Assembly (NCBI GenBank): GCA_002718375.1
Contig: PBEI01000022.1
Coordinates: forward strand, 6,271-11,476
Reading direction: 5' to 3'
DNA from: Gammaproteobacteria bacterium
GTDB taxonomy: Bacteria; Pseudomonadota; Gammaproteobacteria; UBA11654
Length of the DNA: 5,206 bases
In this document: positions 1 to 5,206 of the stretch, one piece after another
Position numbering within the stretch: position 1 is the first letter of the stretch
Layout of the letters: every line of letters begins with the position of its first letter
Notes under the pieces: generated by a model
The model's input: the letters and a program-made list of their open reading frames with translations, nothing else
What the model was told of the DNA's origin: nothing
The model's database searches: none
Program-made: the position numbers and the translations under genes

Positions 1-385
1 CCATCACTCCTGTGTGTTTTAAGGTCACAGTTACATTGGCACAAGCAGCACTCACTTTCATTTCCTTGAGATTGAATTGCAACATGTCATTGCCTTCAAT
101 GACTTGATCGCAAGAGTTCTCTGCATTCCACTCATCAGCCACAGAAGCATCAGCTACTTCAGAAGCATTTGCTACGGTGACTTTATCTTCTAGTACAAAT
201 GCGGGTTTGATCCTGTCCTCTACGTTCTTTTCTGGATGGTACTTACTGGTCGTTTTTGAAACTTGACCTTTGATCATGTTTCCTCCAACTTCACCCATTC
301 CCTCAAAAACAAGAATAGCAACGGCGCTGCCAACAATGAAAATTATGAATCTTTTGACTGAAAATCCTAAACCTGAATCGCTCAC
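1..385 (-). CDS. Membrane-anchored azurin-like blue copper protein (3' part beyond the left edge)
   Basis: Azurins are small periplasmic type I copper proteins that shuttle single electrons between respiratory or redox enzymes. Reading leftward from GTG at 385 gives 128 codons that stay open to the window edge. A good AAGGAG ribosome-binding site lies 5 nt upstream of this GTG, which fixes the start. Residues about 12-28 form one hydrophobic membrane segment after a Lys-Arg pair. Residues about 30-88 are a polar linker. From residue 90 the sequence follows the azurin N-terminus: Cys92, EGNDMLQFN (97-105), Cys115 and VTVTLKHTG (118-126). The two cysteines are 23 residues apart, like the Cys3-Cys26 disulfide of Pseudomonas azurin. 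The copper ligands (His, Cys, His, Met) would lie beyond the edge and cannot be checked. The long tether is unlike classical secreted azurin. The hydrophobic segment could instead be a cleaved signal peptide, since SAVA resembles a signal-peptidase site, but I see no lipobox. Confidence 0.85.
   Translation of the reverse strand, partial: MSDSGLGFSVKRFIIFIVGSAVAILVFEGMGEVGGNMIKGQVSKTTSKYHPEKNVEDRIKPAFVLEDKVTVANASEVADASVADEWNAENSCDQVIEGNDMLQFNLKEMKVSAACANVTVTLKHTGVM
131..175 (-). repeat. Short imperfect tandem repeat in the azurin linker
   Basis: The linker of the azurin gene encodes VANASE, VADAS and VADE one after another (residues 71-85). The underlying DNA repeats GTAGCnnATGCTTCT with small changes. 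This looks like local duplication in a low-constraint spacer and has no evident function beyond length and flexibility. Confidence 0.4.
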
Positions 386-504
386 ACAAACTCCTTGTTA
401 CCGTCTCCATTGAACATGGCAATGCAGACATCATTTTTTACTCGGTGTGAAGTATAAAACCAAATGTTTTTGTAATAAAGAGGATAAAGCTATATTTTTT
501 GTAT
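386..504. promoter_or_regulatory. Divergent intergenic region, probable promoters for azurin and lipid kinase genes
   Basis: Two genes start away from each other here, so at least one promoter on each strand is expected. An AT-rich core at 451-458 can be read both ways. On the minus strand it gives TATACT (456-451), a good -10 match with only a weak -35 candidate 16-18 nt upstream. On the plus strand it gives TATAAA (453-458), with no convincing -35. I see no clear operator palindrome. The minus-strand choice would leave an azurin leader of roughly 60 nt. These are eye matches, so the exact promoter positions are low confidence. Confidence 0.3.
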
Positions 505-1404
505 ATGTCCTTCTCAAAAATTGAAAAAATACACTTTGTTTTGAATCCAAATGCCGGAAATGGTGCTCCTTCAAAAGTTTTTCACCAAATAGAAGAAGAG
601 CTTGTAAGAAATAATGTGAAGTTCACCGTATTCAAGAGCCAAGGAGAAAAAGACATTTTCAATCATTTGATGTCAGATGAAATACCTGAGTGTGATGTGA
701 TTTGTGCGATGGGTGGAGATGGAACCATTCATGAAACAGCAAATGGCCTAATGCAATCTGGAAAGGCATCAGATTTGCCTTTGTCAGTTATTCCTTCTGG
801 CACAGGCAATGCTTTCGCGCAGACGCTAGGAGAACTGAAGCCCAAAAATGCTATTCAGCATATTCTTCGAGGAGAAAGCATGAAAATTGATGCCATGGAA
901 ATAAGACAAGGCCCAAAGATCTCATATGCAGTCAACATCATTGGCTGGGGAATGGCATCAAGGGTCAATCAAATTTCTGATCAGTTGAGGATATTGGGAG
1001 GGATCAGATACAACATTGCTTCTTTAATTGGAATTGCCACCATGAAGAAAAAGAGACTCATCTTGAGCATGGGCAAAGAAGTGGTCGATGAGGATGCCCT
1101 ATTTTTTCTTGCGCTCAATACTGTTTACACTGGAAAGGGCATGAAAATGGCTCCAGATGCAGATTTCAGCGATGGGCTGATTGATATCATTATGTTCAAG
1201 AGTGCAACAAAGTTACAAGTGGTGAATATTTTCTTAAAACTATTTTCTGGTAAGCACATCTTTGATCCCAGGGTGACGTATAAGCAGGTGGACGGCTTCA
1301 GACTGGAAACCCAAGGTGATGATCTAAATATTGATGGAGAGAATCAAGGCTCTACACCAATTGATGTCCGTATGATCAAAAAATGCATAACTTTGATTAA
1401 ATGA
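505..1404 (+). CDS. Diacylglycerol kinase family lipid kinase (DgkB/YegS type)
   Basis: Enzymes of this family use ATP to phosphorylate diacylglycerol or related lipids at the inner face of the membrane, recycling lipid or making signalling lipids. The 299-residue length is normal for the family. Motifs in order, numbered from ATG 505, are NPNAGNG (14-20), GGDGTIHETANG (70-81, nucleotide binding), PSGTGNAFA (97-105), APDADFSDGLIDII (216-229) and NIDGE (275-279). The last contains the Asp/Glu pair expected in the active site. An in-frame TTG at 499 would add two residues. ATG 505 is preferred because it is ATG and the protein then begins just before the first core strand. The only ribosome-binding-like stretch, GAGGA at 480-484, is too far from either start to decide. 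The gene heads a plus-strand cluster with the two small ORFs that follow. The exact lipid substrate cannot be told from sequence. Confidence 0.92.
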   Translation: MSFSKIEKIHFVLNPNAGNGAPSKVFHQIEEELVRNNVKFTVFKSQGEKDIFNHLMSDEIPECDVICAMGGDGTIHETANGLMQSGKASDLPLSVIPSGTGNAFAQTLGELKPKNAIQHILRGESMKIDAMEIRQGPKISYAVNIIGWGMASRVNQISDQLRILGGIRYNIASLIGIATMKKKRLILSMGKEVVDEDALFFLALNTVYTGKGMKMAPDADFSDGLIDIIMFKSATKLQVVNIFLKLFSGKHIFDPRVTYKQVDGFRLETQGDDLNIDGENQGSTPIDVRMIKKCITLIK

Positions 1405-1424
1405 TTTAAAATAATCACACCATT

Positions 1425-1568
1425 ATGAAATTCAATAAAAAAGTTCCATTGGCCATTCTGATCATCTGCCTATTCCTTACAGTGATTTCTGTGTATCAAG
1501 AACATGAAAAAAAAGCGCTTTATGGAAAGGCTGCTCCTCAGATAACAGAGAATCTGTGGTTCGTATAA
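1425..1568 (+). CDS. Small single-span membrane protein of unknown function (47 aa)
   Basis: I do not recognise this protein. ATG at 1425, 20 nt after the lipid kinase stop, opens a 47-codon frame ending in TAA at 1566-1568. It begins with basic residues (MKFNKK), then a strongly hydrophobic segment at about residues 7-24 (PLAILIICLFLTVISVY), then a charged tail QEHEKKALYGKAAPQ. This is the layout of a signal anchor or an uncleaved signal peptide. No clear ribosome-binding site precedes it. It lies between two same-strand genes and is probably co-transcribed with the lipid kinase. It may be the N-terminal anchor of the next ORF, cut off by a frameshift: removing one base near 1563 would join them. 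Confidence rests on composition and position only. Confidence 0.5.
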   Translation: MKFNKKVPLAILIICLFLTVISVYQEHEKKALYGKAAPQITENLWFV

Positions 1569-1575
1569 AAGATTA

Positions 1576-1965
1576 ATGGATCCCTTAAAAAAGGCAGCGG
1601 AGGACAAGTGTCTTTCATTTGAGATGATCCATGAGACGCTAAAAGAGTCTGAAATTCTGAGAGACGAATCCTTGAAACTAATATATAGAGTCAACCCATT
1701 AACTGAAAAGCCGGAAGCAGCAGAATTCAGTTCGGGCCGATTCAGAATAAATATTTCTGCCAATGTAAGCAATCACCCTGTTACTGACGAATGTATCAAT
1801 CAGGAGCCCTTCGAGGTCATTTCATGGCAGGATAATTCATTTCATCTGGAAGAGGGCTGTGAAACGCCCCCAGATAGCGGCATCATTAGAAAGGTATTTA
1901 AAAATGCAGATAGCTCTATTGAATATCTCTTCAAGCAAATCGCTGAAATTCAATCACGTTCGTAA
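1576..1965 (+). CDS. Hypothetical protein (129 aa), third gene of the lipid kinase cluster
   Basis: I do not recognise a family. The protein is acidic and looks soluble. It has a helical start (residues 1-32, KKAAEDKCLSFEMIHETLKE), a likely beta-rich middle (RFRINISANVS and FEVISWQDNSFHLEEG) and an amphipathic C-terminal helix (SSIEYLFKQIAEIQSRS). It has three cysteines (12, 73, 95) and no signal peptide or membrane span. ATG 1576 is the only usual start codon after the in-frame stop at 1543-1545, yet no ribosome-binding site precedes it. It starts 7 nt after the stop of the small membrane ORF, in another frame. The minus-strand ORF opposite its first part (1470-1772) has a poorer composition and does not fit the gene order. 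Its last 16 nt overlap the convergent nucleotidyltransferase-cupin gene. It may be a soluble domain whose anchor is the preceding ORF. Confidence 0.6.
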   Translation: MDPLKKAAEDKCLSFEMIHETLKESEILRDESLKLIYRVNPLTEKPEAAEFSSGRFRINISANVSNHPVTDECINQEPFEVISWQDNSFHLEEGCETPPDSGIIRKVFKNADSSIEYLFKQIAEIQSRS

Positions 1966-2705
1966 CGATCTTCATATCGTGTGATATCGTCTTCACTCAG
2001 AAGTTCACCGATCTGCACTTCGATGACTTTTAATACTGCATCCGATTGATTGCTGAGCCGATGTTTAGATTTCAGAGGGATGTTTGTGGACTCATGCTTG
2101 TTTAGATCGAATACATTACCATCGCACTCTACAGTTGCGACCCCTTCTGAAACATACCAAAATTCTGACCGATGCTCATGGGATTGAAGTGAGAGTATTT
2201 CTCCAGGGTTAACAGTCATTCTTTTTAGTAGGTAGCCATCTCCTTTCTCAAAGGTTTTGTATGAGCCCCAAGGCTTCTCAACTTCACCTCCAACAAGGCT
2301 AGAACTCGACTGTATTTTCCCTCCACCGATATTGAATTCCATTTCTATTCCATATTTTTCACAAACAACGGATTCAGGTATATCGGCTTCATTTTTTCGA
2401 TCACCGCCATTCGCAAAGCACGCGATATCCTCTTCCTGTGCAAGACACTCAATTGTTTTACATACAGTCATGTCTTCATCAATTGACTCAACCGCTCTAT
2501 CAACTCCCTCAAAACCTTCGAGGATTTCCAATCGTTCCTCAATTGGCATGAAGGCATAGCCTTTTTTATCCATTAAGAATCGGTCACCATTTGCAATTAC
2601 AATTAATCTTGTTCCAAGTTTTGCAGCATCCTGAATCATTCGAAGGTGCCCAATATGAATGGGATCAAAACCGCCACTGATGATTACGGCACCATCATAT
2701 TTCAT
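1950..2705 (-). CDS. Two-domain protein: HldE/RfaE-type nucleotidyltransferase fused to type II phosphomannose isomerase cupin
   Basis: Residues about 5-137 form an HxGH-type nucleotidyltransferase. They carry GGFDPIHIGHLR (11-22, nucleotide-binding signature), ANGGDR (98-103, like the KGGD of heptose-1-phosphate adenylyltransferase) and a KIQSSSS stretch (130-136) in the place of the usual ST-rich motif. Such enzymes load a sugar or polyol phosphate with AMP or CMP. Residues about 143-251 match the cupin at the end of ManC/AlgA-type proteins: EKPWGSY (143-149), LSLQSHEHRSEFWYV (171-185), HESTNIP (204-210), KHRLSN (214-219) and EDDITRYEDRYER (238-250). His176, His178, Glu181 and His215 are the likely metal ligands. 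In ManC the partner domain is a GT-A guanylyltransferase, which is absent here. ATG 2705 overlaps the upstream gene by 11 nt with a weak AGAG ahead of it. Sugar-phosphate activation for surface glycans is inferred; the substrate is unknown. Confidence 0.88.
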   Translation of the reverse strand: MKYDGAVIISGGFDPIHIGHLRMIQDAAKLGTRLIVIANGDRFLMDKKGYAFMPIEERLEILEGFEGVDRAVESIDEDMTVCKTIECLAQEEDIACFANGGDRKNEADIPESVVCEKYGIEMEFNIGGGKIQSSSSLVGGEVEKPWGSYKTFEKGDGYLLKRMTVNPGEILSLQSHEHRSEFWYVSEGVATVECDGNVFDLNKHESTNIPLKSKHRLSNQSDAVLKVIEVQIGELLSEDDITRYEDRYERD

Positions 2706-3939
2706 TGCTATTCTCTGCTTTATTTATATAAGGCATATAGTGACAAAAGACATTCACAAAACTGTCTCCATCAAGTGGCATGGGTCTTCCATGGTCTAGT
2801 GTGGCACTTTCATAGAAGATTACCTCACCAGGAGATAGAAAAATTTCATGATTATTTCTCTGATGATCTTCAATCTCCAGGCCCCAGGGTGCATGCACCT
2901 TTTGATCAATATTGATGATCACACCTATGATATGTGTTTCTTCTCTGTCCCGATGTGGTTTCAATATTGCCCCGCGATTATAGATTCTCACTCCATAGAC
3001 ATAGGTAGGTAGCAATCTAATACCAGACCAATCCTCCGCCTTATTCAGCAACGATTGATGGACTTCATCTCTGAGATCATTTGGCATCTCAATCGTGTGG
3101 CTCGCTGAGCCTTCAGCATCTGTTTCTATATAACCGCCTGCAACATTTTCAATTTGCAGCGAAGCACTGTTCTCTTTATAGAAGGTGAGGATTTTTTGAT
3201 GAAGACTTTCATCCAGCTTATCCTTTTTGAAACCAACATCGGTATAGACAGGGATTTCTTTATGTGCATTTTTAAATGCATGAACCATGTTTTGAATATT
3301 CTCTTCCTTCGGCGACTCTTTTTTTTCTGGTTGTAATTTAAAACCCCCCACATTTGCATGCATTTCAGAAGCTATCAGCTCAGGATGAAACCCGTCATGA
3401 TAAAGTATTGAGTAGAGTTCATTTCTATCGCAACCCCGATCAATGTTTTCAGATATCCATTCCCTCCATTCGTTGGTCATTGCTTTTTCTTCACACGCAA
3501 AAACACCTATGTTTCTCTGAGTATTTTTTTTGTATTGATCATAGTCAGGATAGAAAGAACAGATAGTAGGCCACATCTCATCTTTTTCTTCATCGGTTAA
3601 TTTTTTAGCAAGGTAGTATTTTTTTTCTGAGCCGATTTGAACAGAAATCCTCGGATTGGCCATGACATTAAAGTACCAGCTTGGATGCATAGGCATTCCT
3701 CCCATTGATGCAACAAGGACAGGCTTATTGTCATGTATGACTTTGATTAGCGGCACATTCCTAATTTTGCCAGTTTTAGATCCAAAAACAGATAAGAGCA
3801 TGATCGGATACTTTCCTGCCCATTTGCCCCAAATCTTGCCCTTGCTTATCTTGTAAATAAATGAATTGAGACCGGAGATTGCCTTCAATGCATTTCTAAT
3901 TCGTGACGCTTCTTTTTTGGAGTATCTTTCGTTGCTCAT
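2695..3939 (-). CDS. Two-domain protein: DUF385/Ddn-like reductase fused to 2OG-Fe(II) oxygenase
   Basis: Residues about 15-148 resemble the DUF385 (deazaflavin-dependent nitroreductase, Ddn-like) split-barrel family: a helical start, then SKTGKIRNVPL (54-64) and HPSWYFNVMANPRISVQIG (85-103). Family members bind F420, and others may use flavin or no cofactor. Residues about 158-193 form a short helical segment (WISENIDRGC then GFHPELIASEM). Residues about 225-402 are a prolyl-4-hydroxylase-like 2-oxoglutarate/Fe(II) oxygenase. It has YGVRIYNRG (315-323), the iron-binding HRD (329-331), PGEVIFYESA (370-379) and the distal His383 in DHGRP. Arg385 or a nearby residue may hold the 2-oxoglutarate carboxylate. 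I see no signal peptide, so it is probably cytoplasmic. ATG overlaps the kinase stop as ATGA, indicating coupled translation. One continuous frame crosses both domains, so this is a true fusion and not a misread junction. The substrate is unknown, but lipid or acyl chemistry is suggested by the upstream genes. Confidence 0.85.
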   Translation of the reverse strand: MSNERYSKKEASRIRNALKAISGLNSFIYKISKGKIWGKWAGKYPIMLLSVFGSKTGKIRNVPLIKVIHDNKPVLVASMGGMPMHPSWYFNVMANPRISVQIGSEKKYYLAKKLTDEEKDEMWPTICSFYPDYDQYKKNTQRNIGVFACEEKAMTNEWREWISENIDRGCDRNELYSILYHDGFHPELIASEMHANVGGFKLQPEKKESPKEENIQNMVHAFKNAHKEIPVYTDVGFKKDKLDESLHQKILTFYKENSASLQIENVAGGYIETDAEGSASHTIEMPNDLRDEVHQSLLNKAEDWSGIRLLPTYVYGVRIYNRGAILKPHRDREETHIIGVIINIDQKVHAPWGLEIEDHQRNNHEIFLSPGEVIFYESATLDHGRPMPLDGDSFVNVFCHYMPYINKAENSNEI

Positions 3940-4967
3940 TTTGATTGAATTATTTCATTTGCAATTTTTCCAAGAATGGGAACCGCAGCTCCCAGCTCCC
4001 CTGCATTTTTTGCCGATGCATTTCCCATAATGGACCTTTTATAAACACCTTGAGCAATTCCAGCCAATCGAAAGAAGCCAAAAGCGAGATAAAATGGCCA
4101 GTTTGGAATCTCATCAATCCCCATTTGTTTACAGTAGGACTCAACATATTCTTTTTCGGTTGGAATACCGCTTCCCTCTAAATCAAGTCCGTGTAAGCCT
4201 GGCGTAATTCCTATTTTTGGGATGTACCAATTCATGCATTGATAGGCCAAGTCAGCATAAGGATGACCAATTGTTGACAGTTCCCAATCCAAAACAGCCA
4301 GAATCTTATTTTCAGAATGGCTGAAGATCATATTGTAGAGTCGATAATCACCATGAACGATGGAAATCATGCCATCATCTTCAGGCATATTTTTTTCAAG
4401 CCATGCTATCAGTGACTCAATTTCAGTATATGCCTCTGTTTCAGCTGCTCGGTACTGTTTGATCCATCGACCAACTTGACGCTGAAAATAATTCCCTGGT
4501 TTGCCGAAATCCATCAACCCTTCTTTCTCGACATCTATGCTGTGGAGTGCAGCCAATACATCGACTGTTTGCTGATAGATTTCCTTACGATCATTTGCGT
4601 CTGATTCTGGCAATGTTGGATCCCAATAAATTTTTCCATCTACATGATCCATGAGATAAAAAATGGTTCCAACCACGTCTTCGTCCTCACAAAGCATCAA
4701 TGTCCTTGGAACAGGGACCGAAGTTTCTTCAAGCGCCTTTATGATTCTATATTCTCTATCGACTGCATGAGCAGAGGGCAGCAACTTCCCGGGTGGTTTC
4801 TTTCTCAAGACATATTTTCCGTTGGTGGTGACCAAGAGGTAAGTTGGATTTGATTGACCAGTTCCAAACTTGCTGATTTCTTTAAGCTCTCCCGTTTCAG
4901 GAAGATTAGTCATTAGAAATTCAGAAAGATTCTGATGATCAAGCGAGTGAACAGAATTTTTATCCAA
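3936..4967 (-). CDS. APH-fold phosphotransferase, LvaA/ACAD10-11 kinase-like
   Basis: This 343-residue protein has the aminoglycoside phosphotransferase fold in the subfamily paired with acyl-CoA dehydrogenases. Visible motifs are GTGQSNPTYLL (35-45, glycine loop), VLRKKPPG (53-60, with the likely ATP lysine) and HAVDREY (67-73). Further along are HGDYRLYN (205-212, catalytic Asp207 and metal-binding Asn212), LDWELSTIGHPYADLAY (226-242, metal-binding Asp227) and FRLAGIAQGVYKR (299-311). In characterised relatives, LvaA of Pseudomonas putida and the kinase domains of ACAD10/ACAD11, the enzyme phosphorylates the 4-hydroxyl of a 4-hydroxyacyl-CoA. A dehydrogenase-like partner then removes the phosphate. 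The adjacent acyl-CoA dehydrogenase supports this role over antibiotic resistance. The start is TTG at 4967, 5 nt after the dehydrogenase stop, with AGGG about 10 nt upstream. The first ATG (codon 19) would cut into the conserved N-terminal helix. The native substrate is inferred. Confidence 0.88.
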   Translation of the reverse strand: MDKNSVHSLDHQNLSEFLMTNLPETGELKEISKFGTGQSNPTYLLVTTNGKYVLRKKPPGKLLPSAHAVDREYRIIKALEETSVPVPRTLMLCEDEDVVGTIFYLMDHVDGKIYWDPTLPESDANDRKEIYQQTVDVLAALHSIDVEKEGLMDFGKPGNYFQRQVGRWIKQYRAAETEAYTEIESLIAWLEKNMPEDDGMISIVHGDYRLYNMIFSHSENKILAVLDWELSTIGHPYADLAYQCMNWYIPKIGITPGLHGLDLEGSGIPTEKEYVESYCKQMGIDEIPNWPFYLAFGFFRLAGIAQGVYKRSIMGNASAKNAGELGAAVPILGKIANEIIQSK

Positions 4968-4972
4968 GATTA

Positions 4973-5206
4973 TTAGACCCTGCCTGCGTCTATCATCGCT
5001 TCCTGTTTGAGTACTTTTTTTGCAAGAGATGCTAAATGGACTTCATCTGGCCCATCAGCTAATCTCAGCGTTCTCGCATGGGCATAAGCCTCTGCCAAGA
5101 AAAAGTCATCTGAAACGCCTCCACCACCATGAACTTGTATTGCTCTGTCAATCACATTGCAAGCCATTCTTGGGCCAACAACTTTGATCATACTGATTAG
5201 GTCACT
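4973..5206 (-). CDS. Acyl-CoA dehydrogenase, C-terminal fragment (5' part beyond the right edge)
   Basis: The frame is open to the right edge and ends in tandem stops, TAA at 4975-4973 followed by TAA at 4972-4970, giving 77 visible residues. They match the final helical domain of FAD-dependent acyl-CoA dehydrogenases: [20 protein letters not shown], then [22 protein letters not shown] and [18 protein letters not shown]. The QVHGG and LADGPDEVH blocks help bind FAD and shape the tetramer. This LADGPDEVH version is characteristic of the ACAD10/ACAD11-like branch. The catalytic base and acyl-binding region lie outside the window. An internal ATG at 5191 is not the start, because the family motif continues upstream of it. 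It is the first visible gene of the minus-strand operon and lies 5 nt ahead of the kinase. An LvaC/ACAD11-like role in 4-hydroxyacyl-CoA breakdown is likely, though an ordinary beta-oxidation role remains possible. Confidence 0.93.
   Translation of the reverse strand, partial: SDLISMIKVVGPRMACNVIDRAIQVHGGGGVSDDFFLAEAYAHARTLRLADGPDEVHLASLAKKVLKQEAMIDAGRV

Noticed and set aside
1402..1417. Small dyad TGATT...AATCA just after the lipid kinase gene
   Set aside because: The stem is only 5 AT-rich base pairs with no following T-tract, so it is not a credible terminator.
1470..1772. Minus-strand ORF of 100 codons
   Set aside because: It lies opposite both small plus-strand ORFs, has no recognisable motif or ribosome-binding site, and its leucine/serine-rich composition looks like antisense read-through.
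1965..1990. Overlapping small inverted repeats (ACGAT/ATCGT and ATATC/GATAT) near the convergent gene ends
   Set aside because: Stems are about 5 bp, no T-run follows on either strand, and the pattern is explained by the coding repeat RYED-RYER in the cupin C-terminus.
2646..2915. Plus-strand ORF of 89 codons over the junction of the two fusion genes
   Set aside because: It is antisense to two strongly supported coding genes, and its translation is rich in His, Tyr and Cys with no family resemblance.
3314..3335. T-rich run resembling a terminator tail
   Set aside because: It is the Lys/Glu-rich linker codons of the oxygenase fusion read on the other strand, with no hairpin beside it.
3936..4967. 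Aminoglycoside resistance kinase
   Set aside because: The fold is shared, but the GQSNPTYLL and DWELSTIGHPYADLAY motifs and the adjacent acyl-CoA dehydrogenase place it with acyl-CoA-linked kinases.

Overview
The window looks like chromosomal DNA from a Gram-negative bacterium of moderate to low GC, probably a proteobacterium and possibly a marine gammaproteobacterium. This placement is inferred from gene content: an azurin-type cupredoxin, a CoA-linked acyl-CoA dehydrogenase/kinase pair and a DUF385-type protein. No rRNA or phylogenetic marker confirms it. Genes are densely packed. Two of the chosen starts are non-ATG (GTG for the azurin gene, TTG for the kinase), and Shine-Dalgarno signals are mostly weak. 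I see no tRNA, rRNA, CRISPR array, insertion sequence or phage gene.

Left part. The left edge cuts a minus-strand gene for an azurin-like blue copper protein carried on an N-terminal membrane segment and a long linker (1-385). It diverges from a plus-strand cluster across a gap of about 120 bp. That cluster holds a diacylglycerol-kinase/YegS-type lipid kinase (505-1404), an unrecognised 47-residue single-span membrane protein (1425-1568) and an unrecognised 129-residue soluble protein (1576-1965). The last two could be one gene split by a one-base frameshift.

Right part. From the right edge leftward on the minus strand runs a very tight four-gene operon. It begins with the C-terminus of an acyl-CoA dehydrogenase (4973-5206), followed 5 nt later by an APH-fold kinase (3936-4967). 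The pair resembles the two halves of ACAD10/ACAD11 and bacterial LvaC/LvaA, which process 4-hydroxyacyl-CoAs. An ATGA overlap leads to a two-domain protein (2695-3939) joining a DUF385/Ddn-like flavin or deazaflavin reductase domain to a 2-oxoglutarate/Fe(II) oxygenase domain. An 11-nt overlap then leads to a second two-domain protein (1950-2705) joining an HldE/RfaE-type nucleotidyltransferase to the cupin of type II phosphomannose isomerase. The operon ends convergently, overlapping the plus-strand cluster by 16 nt.

How they fit together. The first two genes of the right operon almost certainly act in acyl-CoA breakdown. The DUF385-oxygenase fusion is translationally coupled to them and may act on a related lipid or hydroxylated substrate. 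The nucleotidyltransferase-cupin fusion points to sugar-phosphate activation for surface polysaccharide or glycolipid, and its link to the others rests only on its position. The most unusual items are these two domain fusions sitting next to each other.
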